A stretch of 64,000 nucleotides of DNA from the NCBI GenBank assembly GCA_025716815.1, contig JAIXMN010000015.1:124001-188000 (forward strand). The letters run 5' to 3'. The notes beneath the pieces were generated by a model. The model worked only from the letters and a program-made list of their open reading frames with translations, searched no databases and was not told the origin of the DNA. Origin of the DNA: Dichotomocladium elegans (lineage: Eukaryota; Mucoromycota; Mucoromycetes; Mucorales; Lichtheimiaceae). Every line of letters starts with the position of its first letter. The first letter of the stretch is position 1. Of this stretch, positions 37,077 to 47,775 are shown piece after piece. Made by a program: the position numbers and the translations under genes.

Positions 37077-39854
37077 TCATTGTAGGGCATGCGTTTTATT
37101 GAAGTACTCGAACACATCTAAAGACTTTTCTTCCACAACACGATGCTTTGCTCTGTCGCAAACCGAATCAACCACCTCTTCAATATCATGAGCGCCTATG
37201 TTTATCGCTGAAATATCGCGCCTCAGTGCGCGTGTGCCCGCCTCTCTATTCCAATCAAAGAATCAATATTCCAGGCCTTAGACGTCGCAGCAACGCGACT
37301 CACCGGAAGAGGTTCTCAATGTCTGCGCCAGTGCAGTATTCCAGCTTGTAGCTCAATTCATTCAAGTCGATATCAGAGCTGATAGAAAGTTTTCTTGCAA
37401 GAGCTTCGAGGATCTGCCGCCGGTCTTGCCCGTCTGGAAGCCCCATATAAATGAGTTGATCCAAACGACCTACATGGACAATCGTCAGAAATGTATCAGT
37501 TGGGAAAAATCGTTGCTCGATATTCACCAGGGCGCAAGATAGCATCGTCTATCTGATCCGGTCTGTTCGTACATCCGATGACAATAACGCCTTTTCTGCC
37601 TTCGACGCCATCCATTTCATTAAGGAGTGTACTCAGCACTCGTTCATTGACCCCTCCACTACTCTCACCCGAGTCCCAGCCTATATATGGAATGTAAAAT
37701 GGTTGTGTTGAATGCATAATCATCCTCGTTACCTCGACGGGTGCTAATCGCATCCATTTCATCAATGAACATGATACAGGGTGCAATTCTTTTTGCTGTA
37801 GCAAACAGCCGTCGAATCTTGAGCTCTGTCTCTCCGAGATACTTTGAAAATATTTCGGGTCTGAGTATTTCCATTTACCATCAGCAAATACATATGCACT
37901 CTTCTTTTCTTTCTCTATATGCGTGGAGTTACCCTTTGATAGAGATGACGTTAAGCATCGACTCAGATGCGAGCGCTTGAACAAATGCGGTCTTTCCGCA
38001 ACCTTTTTAGGACGTTGTATCAGTACATATCATCTAATATTATCGCGAATTATCATCATCAACCTACCAGATGGGCCATATAAGAGTACTCCAGATGGAG
38101 GTTTCACTCCCAGTTGAGAAAATAGATGAGGCTGGAGCAGTGGAAGCAATGCCGCCTGTCTGATCCTACGTTTTACAGATTCATACCTATCTTTATGGTA
38201 AGTAAATACACTCACGGGAACCTTATAGAAACTTACCCTCCTAACTCATCCCATGAGCGCTTTGGTGGACTCGATTCAACTTGCATTTGTTGAGAGGGTT
38301 GAATCGTAGCTATGGCATACTCAAAATCTGCCCATCGGACGCTAAGTATCGATTTCATCATTGCCATGACATTTTTGACATGGTTAGATGAAAAACAAAA
38401 AGAGTAGGTCATCTCGACGTATTACCTCTTCTTTCCATCATCAAGCGACAATTTGGATAAATTGCCGCATAAATCGTCCTCATCTCGTAATGATTTGAGC
38501 ACAGCAATTTTGCAAAGTGATTTCAAATCCCGTGCTACATAGCCAGATGTTCTCTTCCGACCGCTTTAAGTATGACATGCATGTAACATATCTATTCCCT
38601 TCCAAATTTCAACTCACGAGCGCAATCTGTTTTGCATATTCTTCTTCTGGATTCTCCTCCGCGCTATCAACTAAAGGCGCAAGCTCAAGACCAGCGAGTA
38701 AGTTTTTCAGAATCAAAATTCGTTGTTGCCTATCCGCAAATTTGTTCAGTAATACAGATACTCAGCAGAACGATTGATATCAGGATTAACAAACATTGAT
38801 GGGATTGGTATATGCAGACGTTCTCCGAACACGTCGCTTTTCTTGATCCCTTCTGGCAAATCTTTTAACTCTCGAGCAAACCCTACAATGCAAACCTGTT
38901 CCATTATCAGCCATACGTTATCCCTTTTTTAGGAAGCCTTTTCGAGCCCAGCAACAGCTATTCACCTTCATTTCATCCGCAATGCGTGACACTTGTCTGC
39001 GCATCAAGTCGGCCACACGGTCAGCCATCGACTTACTAGCTCCGATCCCTATATCATCGAGGTTCTTGATGGCAAGGATTGAAGGCGCACCGGCAATTGC
39101 TCTTGTCACAGCCAAAGTAAGCGGATTGTAGTTTATAAATTCGGGGTTGTCAAATTCATCCTTGAGCCTCAGGAGATCGTGAACGGATATCTCTATAAGA
39201 TGACAGTTTTCCATGGCATGACAACCACGTCTTATCGTACTCTTTAGCTCTTTTCGTCTTCCAACCCTATCACAGACCTTCTACATCTGTCAAATAGAAT
39301 AATACCTCAAAGCTGTGTATTTTCCTACACCCGATACGCCGTGAATGAGTATAGACTTGACCATAGGCATTCTCAATGTGCGAAACGCAGTTGCGTTGTT
39401 GAACATGGATCCTTTGATATTTTGATAAATAAAAGAAAAAACTTGCTGATAGCAGAACAGACGCAGTTTATCTTACGAAGCATGCCCACAAGCTGGGTTG
39501 AAAGTTCATCCTGCTTTCCTACAGGACTGATCGAGTTTGGAACAAATCGAACTTGGATATCCGTCAGCCGACGATCAACCTTGAAACGTTGTGACGGTTC
39601 ATTGCTCCCTTCAAGTCTCTCGATCGTCGCAGGAATGGATCTTCCTCCAACATGCCAATGTATTATATCGCCGATCGCCACCTGGCACAATCGTTGCGGC
39701 TTCAGATAAAAGCATGTGCAATTCGCACAGTAAAACGTACCCATGAGCCGGCTATTCGTCGCCTGACCATATCTTCATATGTTGGTGCATTTGCGCCTCC
39801 TGGCACAAGGGTGAGGGACACAATGACCTTTGACGCGATGAAGCGATTGTCCAT
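37077..39854 (-). CDS. Tandem AAA ATPase (type II), AFG2/Pex1/Pex6-like
   Basis: Fourteen exons: 39854-39741, 39681-39477, 39411-39306, 39230-38966, 38895-38762, 38729-38618, 38553-38426, 38341-38237, 38186-38068, 38002-37933, 37860-37733, 37680-37528, 37469-37304 and 37245-37077, giving 657 residues. The first AAA domain (about 120-330) has a Walker A-like GVSGVGKYT and a degenerate Walker B (SILAIKNLDDIG), so it may not hydrolyse ATP. The second (about 380-600) is canonical: GVLLYGPSGCGKT, CIMFIDEMDAISTRRG, VIGCTNRPDQIDDAILRPGR, then TGADIENLFREA. The layout, an inactive-looking D1 plus active D2, is typical of Pex1/Pex6, while the D2 wording (PGRLDQLIYMGLPD) is also close to AFG2/SPATA5L1 ribosome-maturation ATPases. 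I cannot choose between these by eye. Exon phases agree throughout, but several acceptors are AAG or weak. Confidence 0.78.
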
Positions 39855-39993
39855 CGGTTCCCGATCTTTGAAAAGACGCACAATAACCCAGCCCAGAAAA
39901 AGAGTCTGAATTTTTTTACTTCCGTAAGCGTGGATAATTAAATATTACAGGCTATTAAGATAGTAAGTTACTATCACTCCTTCTCGAAGAGTA

Positions 39994-41061
39994 CTAGCAA
40001 GCGCACTTGGTCTCTCTGGAAGAGTCTGAGCTCGGAATGTTGATGGGATCCGAGAAATCGCTAGTTGGCTTGTTCAGTAGGGAAAATCGAGTCATACAGT
40101 TTTCCGTCACTTACAGATCAATATCTGTTTCTCGCGCCAACGCATTTTGGGCAACTATCTGAAATGCCTGGGCAACGTTGATGCCTTCCTTCGCAGAGGT
40201 CTCAAAATACCTGATTTACACGATTGCAAACTCGTTAAATTAGCAGCTGCTATCGCTCTGTCTACTTACGGTAGATCTCCGTTTTTCTGGCACCACCCCA
40301 TCGCGCGTTTCCTTGATACCTAGCTTGACCGGCTTAGACACATCCTTGTCTACCACATACCATGCGCTTTACCTTGCGCTTCGACTCTTCTACGTCGATT
40401 TTATTGCCTAACACTACAAATGGGAACCGGTCAGGATCATTCGGGGATGCCTGGACCAAAAACTCGTCTCGCCATTGCTCTTTATGCAGAGGATCAGTCT
40501 CCGACTGCGCGTTTGCTGATAATTAAAAGGCATTCTCCATTCCTCAACACAGAATACCTAAGGCTTCGAAGCTTTTAATGTTGTTGACATCATGAACAAG
40601 TACGCAGCAATCTGCGCCCCGATAGAATGCAACACCGAGTGCTTGGAAACGCTCCTGCCCAGCTGTATCCCAAATCTAGCATTGAACAGATCAGATACAA
40701 GGGGTGAAGAGAAGGAGGGGGATGAACCAGCTCTGCATCTGTTGCTAATACCTGCATGGTAACAAGTCGATTATCGATCATGATTTCTTTGGTCAAAAAG
40801 TCGGCACCGATGGTCGGCTTGTACTGACTCGAGAAGTTTTTGTTGACGTACTGGTTCATGAGCGAGGTCTTACCCACTCTACAGTAGATGTGGGAGCATG
40901 TGAATGCAAAGATGCTTATTTTGCGAAGATGGCTGAAATGAATCTTTACTTACCCGCTGTTCCCTAGGATGACAACCTGTTGAAATGGTTTAACATTGAC
41001 AATGGAGCGTAGAAGAGGCATTGATTACCTTGAGTAGCAATTTTCTACGACCTGAAGACAT
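39994..41061 (-). CDS. Rab7/Ypt7 small GTPase
   Basis: Controls late endosome-vacuole tethering and fusion with HOPS. Eight exons: 41061-41029, 40976-40954, 40878-40752, 40675-40558, 40479-40373, 40319-40270, 40210-40115 and 40060-39994, giving 206 residues (Rab7 is about 207). GTP-binding motifs are complete: GNSGVGKTSLM (G1), YKPTIGADF (G2, with the Rab7 family effector region), [11 protein letters not shown] (G3), VVLGNKIDV (G4) and FETSAKE (G5). The C-terminus is CAC, a double-geranylgeranylation signal. For exon 5, an AAG acceptor giving SFEALEQWRDEF is preferred because it reproduces the normal Rab7 length. Using the stronger CAG at 40516-40517 instead would insert 12 residues ([12 protein letters not shown]). 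Confidence 0.93.
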
Positions 41062-44000
41062 TACTCTTGATTGAAAGAAATAATTTAAAAGACGAAGCGT
41101 GAGTGGCTGCTCTGGTTCATGCGTCAGGTTTACCGGGTCACATGAACCATGATTGTCCTCAGAACTATTGCAAAAAGAGTATCCTCCATTTAGACCACAT
41201 TATAGCATGAAGGAGGAAAACGATATATATGAACGGATGAGAACCGGGCAAGGGTTGCCGACTATGTATACTTTTTTGTTGATTTGCTTATCAGAACATA
41301 ATGCCGTTACTATCAAGCGGTTGTTATTGATCACAACGATTATCGTAGCGGGACTGATACGATAAACTAAAGCACTATGCTTTCGAATACTATTCTTGAA
41401 ATCTGATGATGAACTAGTCTATGCAGAATATCCTTCTTCAGTGCTGTCCGGGTCTTGGTTGTACCAATCTGTGCTGTGAACTCCGCACATCGGTACATCA
41501 TGTTCTTCAATTCTCGCCCTGGTTTAATAGTACCAAAAGCAGTATTAGTTTAGTTCTTACATGGTACTCGTGAATAGTAGGTTGTAGATACATTGGTTTC
41601 CTTGGTTATTTTCTTAGGAGATCTGGAACAAAGAGAAATATAAGGTACGAATAAAAGCTATGCATCGTTCACAAACATCCTTTGGGTATAAATAAGAGAG
41701 GACCCCGTAAATCCCGCAACCTCATTGGCTTTCAAGATGATTCAAAGGGGAGAGAATCATGCGCGATGGGTGACGGAAAACAGCCAGTGTTCTGGATTTC
41801 TCCTATTGATGTCTTCCATCAGCTGCTTTCTTGGCATACGAAAACCGAACAAAATAGACGATTCGTACTGCCAAGGTCTCTGGATCCTCTTAACGGCGCT
41901 CTTATTAACTGGCAGATACGTGCTTTATTTTCCAAAATAAAAAGAATAGACGCAGAGCAATACTTTGAAAGTAGACGGCTACAGCCGTTTCCTCTTTGCC
42001 AGGGCTGACGCCTTTGCTGTCCTGCCGTAGCTCTACGGATTAACGCCGACCGTTCATAACTCCAATCGACTTTATCACGCAAACTTCGTTTGTCGTCGTG
42101 CTTTAACAAGCATTGCACCTATCTAAAGCCCATCAGCGACTAGAAAAGAAAATTCTCGAAAATTCAGTCTTTGCCATGTGACACTAGTCGGCTTGCCACT
42201 TGCAATTTCATGAGCCCATCCGTGGAAAAGGATTCAGGTATCTCCTGCGGAAGCACGGATTTGAAGTGTTCCTCATTGACGAGCACAAGACGTTCAGATA
42301 TTGTCCAGTATGCCTCAAGGAGACTTTACGGGCTTACAAATGAGTGCCAAATCCACAACCCGCCCACCGACGACAGGAAGAAAGATGACATTCTGAGGTT
42401 ATATGTCATGGTCTAATAAGGTAAGGGAACTTCTCTCATTTTGGAAATAATACTAAAAACTGATATTTGCTGTTTTCCGTAGATGCAGTCATCAGGCTCA
42501 CATAGTAAATATGGCAGACGGCAGTTCTCAACCCCATCTATGGAATCGAGATTTGGTGATATATCTCAATATGCACTATATCATCTGCAATTTTCATTCT
42601 GGGCGCTCAGTGTCCCAAATGTTTCGCCGTAGAGCCGTATCGCGTGTCAGGACGCGAACATCAGAAGCTGAACTACGAGATGTAAGAGCACGAAGAACAA
42701 GAGGATCGCGAGGATCACGCAGACCATGGCAACAACCAGGACCACTGGGCCCATAAGGACTGCCATCTCCTCAACAATGACAAGGAGTATCATGCCATGG
42801 CGAGCATTTTCAGATGACCCGCTTGCGCTTTTTGCATATCTTCCATGCAGATCATCTGTATGACGACAATGTATCAATGATGCTTCATACTCAGATCATC
42901 CCCCCTATTTCCCTATTCCACTTGCCTTCAATATTCATCTACGTATTCAACATCATATAAGACGTAGCGACTCGTTCAATAAACGGCTGTATTCATTCTC
43001 TTTATTATTAGCGATTACACCATCTGCCTTCAAAGTCAGTGCAAGCATTGTTCTTGCTGTGCTTCCTTTAAGTACATGCATTACGATCGTAACCTATATA
43101 AAAAGAGAGGTATACCCAGCTCCAAAATCTCCAACCACCAAACGCACTTGTGTTCCTTATGGAGAATACGCGTACGACCTATGTTTCTTCAGTTCTTAAT
43201 AATATTGACATGTTCGTTCTCATACTCTAACACTTATCACTGTACTAAATGAACATGCATTTTGAGCTGCTACAAAGCAGCTGATACACTCAAAACCCAC
43301 ACAAACATCAGCATGGACACTCCGATCTTGTTTTGGTGAGTGTATACTGTGTAGCCGCACTTAAAGCATCTGATTGTCTATATCCTTTTTCTTGGGGATA
43401 TGCGTAGCAGCAATCCCAGTGTTACTGTTGCAAGAAAGATTACGCAGGGACTTGGTGTAGAATAAGTATATTGAAGAGGACACACTTCCTCCTAAATGAC
43501 ATACTTCATAGGCATACGCCAGTCACGCTCATCGACAACATAACCTTGCCCATTGTAGTAAAAAAAAAATAGATCGGTCATTTCAGAAGGTAAAATGGGT
43601 AAAAGAAGAAAGGGCAAAAAAGCTGACCAACACGGATAGACAATTTTTCTGATCCTGCTATTCAGAAATGCTAGAGCGCGACTTCATTTGGGAAAACTAT
43701 ATATAACTAGGCACTTAGCATGCCTATTTTCCATGCCTATAAAGGAGAGGAGAATAGGATATGATGAAAGTAAGAGCGGTGTGAGAATAAAGCCGGACAA
43801 GCTTGTATGGAGGGCACTGAATCTGCAATACAGCAGTACATTGAGGCGTAAACACGGGGCGTCGTATTATAGGGCGAGACCAGTTTAAAAGACCGTGCCC
43901 CTTCTTTTCACTGTCGAGCATGCTCTTTATTTGACGATCGATAGCATGCATACAATCATCCAAGTTAAACTTTTTAGCATTCAACAAACCTTCCGATGGA

Positions 44001-44157
44001 ATAACATATTTCATTTGCTTTTTTTGATTTTTTTTCCTTTATCTACAAAAAGAGAAATCGACGAAGAAGTATTGGGTAAGGCATTTCCATTACTTCAAAG
44101 AGGTTCCGTTCAACCAATAAGGGCAATAAAGCACCAGGGTCCTTGTCCCCTACGTCT
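41062..44157. other. Gene-poor 3.1-kb region with a TnpB/Fanzor-like relic
   Basis: Contains the Rab7 promoter at its left end and a decayed TnpB/Fanzor-like fragment (about 41690-42640, listed separately). From 42900 to 44090 there are only unrecognised short frames, such as a minus-strand frame at 43724-44014 without known motifs. Confidence 0.5.
41690..42640 (+). pseudogene. Degenerate TnpB/Fanzor-like nuclease C-terminal region
   Basis: On the + strand, pieces in the order and spacing of a TnpB/Fanzor C-terminus are present with frameshifts and stops. A basic helical piece (KAHQRLEKKILE, about 42124-42160) is followed by FRYLLRKHGFEVFLIDEHKT (about 42230-42290). Next come the zinc-ribbon knuckle CPVC (about 42302-42313), NPQP and CHGL (about 42355-42415). 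Then LWNRDLVIYLNMHYI (about 42538-42582), where RNase H/RuvC-fold transposon nucleases carry their last catalytic Asp (NRD..LN), precedes FRRRAV. The pattern D..KT..CPxC then WNRD..LN is that of IS607/IS605-type TnpB and its eukaryotic Fanzor relatives. Stops and frame changes make it non-functional. The N-terminal half is not recognisable, and the left boundary is approximate. Confidence 0.62.
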
Positions 44158-44497
44158 CTATTTCTTTCCTTCTGCCGCTTTTTTCGCTGCTGCGGCCTCT
44201 TGCTTGGCACGCATAATAGCAGCATCGCTTTTACACATCAATCAGAAATAAATGCGATAATCAGTTGGGCCTGCTACTTCTCGACATTAAATCAGATTGA
44301 GGACTTACTTCTCTTTTCTTTGCGTCACATTCAGACCATTGTCCGCAGGTTTGCCTTTACCCATTTTTTGTTGCTTTTTCAGGTTCTTGGCACGAGCAAG
44401 TTCACGCTGGTTTCCGCCTAAATATTCGTTTAGCAAAGAAAAGGAAAGGAAAAATGCTGCAGCATTACAACAACGATTGGCTTTACATACGGGTCAT
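44158..44497 (-). CDS. SERF-like (4F5 family) small protein
   Basis: Small, highly charged protein of 61 residues from three exons: 44497-44491, 44417-44309 and 44227-44158. The start MTRGNQRELARAKNLKKQQK is the signature of the 4F5/SERF family, modifiers of protein aggregation that are enriched in Lys and Gln. The C-terminus is Ala/Lys-rich (AKQEAAAAKKAAEGKK). The first exon carries only MT plus one base, a split conserved in many SERF genes. No membrane or signal segments. Splice sites are GT-AG with correct phases. Confidence 0.85.
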
Positions 44498-45151
44498 TGT
44501 GGATAGGCAAAGAGAAGTGAGTTAAAAAAAATTATGAGAGGGAAAAAGAAATGCGCAAAAATTCTTTGAGATTCGGCGGAAAAAAATAATACACCATCCT
44601 CGACAAAAGAAGCCGCTGCGCAGATAATAAATGCCTCTACTTGCTTGATCATGTGGAAGCCTTAAGAATCACAGAATAAATCATGTCGCGCTGCACTCTA
44701 CAACAAGAACAAACAAAATCCTCATACTTATATCCATCCTTTAACGGAAGGTCACCGCCGAATTCTAGTGTTTGGGTGGTCAATTTATTTGCGCAAAGGC
44801 GAAGGAGATTCCCGATCTATTTGTTCAGTGTGCTATATTGCTCTATTCATGCAACCTAGTTAGTGGATCAAGTTTCAAAACGCCTCGTCCTGCAATTTTC
44901 AGTCGTTTCGGCTCTAAGTCCATGTGAAACAGTTGGTCATATCAATGAAGCCGGTAAAACGTCATCTTTCCTATAAAATACATCCAAGCTTCGTGTAATC
45001 TTTCTCGAGACATCGTACCTACAATTACTTCAAACTATGCAAAAGCCCATGGTCGTGTGATATCTGAGAATCTGAGTCATTTCGGGGAAAAAAGGACTCT
45101 GGGAACCAGCAGCGCGTTCCGTTATTTCTTTTTTTGTGCTTCCTTTCCTCC
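44498..45151. other. Divergent promoter region, SERF and NAD synthetase
   Basis: About 650 bases between two divergently transcribed genes. It must contain both promoters. I see A-runs near 44521-44590 but no gene and no confident control element. Confidence 0.5.
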
Positions 45152-47775
45152 ATGGGACACTTGTACGTCTGTAACGCACTTACTCTCTAAAAAGTCTCTT
45201 ACGCCAAACACTGAACGATTCTCTGGGATAGAATCACTGTTGCAACTTGTTCGCTCAATCAATGGGCCCTTGACTTCGAGGGTAATCTCGAACGCATTCT
45301 TGAAAGTATCCGCATTGCGAAACAACGCGGTGCCAAACTTCGCGTCGGTCCGGAACTCGAAGTGAGGTAAGGAAGAAAACAAAGATTAGGTCTATGGCTT
45401 ACTATTGTGCGTATGTATCTGCTTTTGCGTAAATCATATGTAAAAGCGGGTATGGGTGTTATGACCATTTCATGGAAGGTGCGGAAGTGTGCCCGTGGAC
45501 GAGAGAGGTTGTAGAACGCATTAAATATGGGTATTTACCAACTTTTCTCGTTTCCAATTGTTCTCTTTAGGTGACACCTATCTGCATTCGTGGGAAGTGC
45601 TGGCAACGATCATTCAGAGCGAAGAAGCTAAAAATATGATCTTGGATATTGGCATGTAAGTTGAGACTATTTAGTTGTCGGGTATAGAATTGAAGAGATT
45701 CGCTCCTCGGGACAATAGGCCGGTGATGCACAAGACAGTCAAATATAACTGCCGTGTTATTTTGTGTGATGGCAAAATCGTTTGCATACGACCTAAGATC
45801 TTCCTTGCTAACGACGGGAATTACCGGGAACTTCGATTTTTTACACCTTGGGTGCCAAAAAAAATCGAGAAATACTATCTACCCCGCATGATTCAGGCGA
45901 TCACTGGCCAGGTGAGGGATTTTAAACGTCAAATTGAATTATAATATTTACGACGTAAGCCACTTAGTCAACTGTACCATTTGGTGATACGGTTGTCAGT
46001 ACTCTGGATACCTGCATAGGATGTGAGACATGCGAAGAACTATTTACACCACAAAGGCACGTCAACTCCCTGTTACGAAGGAAAATAGACTTACTAACAC
46101 CAGTCTCTCCACAGTCCCCATATATCAATGGGTCTGGATGGTGTAGAAATCTTTACCAACAGCAGCGGCAGCCACCACGAACTGCGAAAGTTGGATACTC
46201 GGATTGATCTTATCAAAGCCGCGACAGCCAAGGTGGGCGGCATCTATCTCTATGCCAATCAACAGGGCTGTGATGGTGATCGTCTTTACTATGACGGCTG
46301 TGCAATGATTGTTATGAACGGCAACGTGATTGCGCAGGGATCCCAATTTTCTTTGCGCGATGTGGTACGTGGTTTGGCTGGCAATGTTCATCTTTCTATA
46401 GAATCACTTAAACAATCGTCGTTTATTTTCGTATTGCCAATAGGAAGTCGTCACTGCTACACTCGATCTTGAAGATGTCCGCTCGTTCCGTGCTCGAGTT
46501 GCGAGCCGTGGCATCCAGGCAGTCCACACCGAAGCATATGTCCGCCAAGACGTCAATTTCTCGCTCTCCCATCCCAATATGGACTCGAACCGCTACCTAA
46601 AACCTGATAAACCCCAAAAACCATTCTACCATACTCCAGAAGAAGAGATTGCCCTCGGTCCTGCATGCTGGCTCTGGGATTATTTGCGCCGATCCAAGAC
46701 GGCAGGTTACTTTTTGCCACTCAGCGGTGGTATAGACAGCTGTGCAACTGCTGTCATTGTGGCATCCATGTGCCGCTTGGTTGTCAAAGAGGCAATGGCT
46801 GGAAACGCTCAGGTGATTACCGACGCCCGGCGCCTTGTTGGCAAATCAAATGACGAAAGCTACATTCCGACGGATCCAGCCGAGCTTGCGAACCATATCT
46901 TTTACACCTGCTACATGGGTACTAGCAACTCGAGTGCTGAGACGCGCAAGCGTGCCAAAGACCTTGCGGCTATAATTGGCAGTTACCACACCGACCTCAA
47001 CATGGACACCATTGTTTCTGCTATCCATAGCCTCTTTTCGCTCGTTACGGGCAAAACACCCCGGTACCGTGTTCATGGTGGGTCCAACACAGAAAATCTC
47101 GCACTCCAAAACATCCAAGCCCGTCTTCGGATGCTGCTTGCTTATCTTTTCGCGCAACTGATGCCCTGGACACGGTCAAAGGAGGGTGGTCTGCTGGTCC
47201 TCGGTAGCGCCAACGTGGATGAAAGTCTCCGCGGCTATCTCACAAAGTACGATTGCAGTAGTGCTGATGTGAACCCAATTGGCGCAATTTCCAAGACTGA
47301 TCTCAAACGCTTTATTGCGTATGCACGAACCGAATTCAACATGCCGATCCTTGGTGAATTCCTTGACGCCACTCCGACTGCTGAACTTGAGCCTATTACT
47401 GAGAATTATGTTCAGTCTGATGAAGTGGATATGGGTATGAGCTACGACGAACTGTCGCAGTATGGCCGTCTCCGCAAGGTCGAGCGGTGTGGTCCCTTTT
47501 CCATGTTTTATAAGCTGCTTCATGAATGGGGCAATCAGCTGCGTCCGACCGAAGTGGCTGCCAAAGTCAAACGGTTTTTCTTCTATTACTCAATCAACCG
47601 ACACAAGATGACGACTATTACACCATCGTATCATGCTGAGGCATACAGCCCCGACGATAATCGCTTCGATCTGCGTCCGTTCCTGTACAATGCGTCATGG
47701 AAATGGCAATTTAGCCGCATCGATAAGGCCGCAATGAATCTCGAGAAAACTGATAACGAAGACAAAAATCTGTAA
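45152..47775 (+). CDS. Glutamine-dependent NAD+ synthetase
   Basis: Catalyses the last step of NAD+ synthesis, amidating deamido-NAD+ with glutamine and ATP. Eight exons: 45152-45162, 45232-45366, 45447-45478, 45571-45655, 45719-45911, 45968-46056, 46115-46364 and 46444-47775, giving 708 residues (yeast Qns1 is about 714). The N-terminal nitrilase-type glutaminase shows the catalytic Glu (VGPELEVSGYGC), Lys (in [15 protein letters not shown]) and Cys ([15 protein letters not shown]). The C-terminal synthetase domain has the ATP-pyrophosphatase loop LSGGIDS and [18 protein letters not shown]. The intron after exon 6 begins with GC, not GT (AAAG|GCACGT at 46057). No GT donor keeps the frame there, and the joined product reads FTPQSPHI as in the family. 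Confidence 0.95.

Noticed and set aside
42647..42877. Hydrophobic minus-strand frame resembling a membrane protein
   Set aside because: It is antisense to the low-complexity tail after the TnpB/Fanzor-like relic. There is no splice or promoter support.
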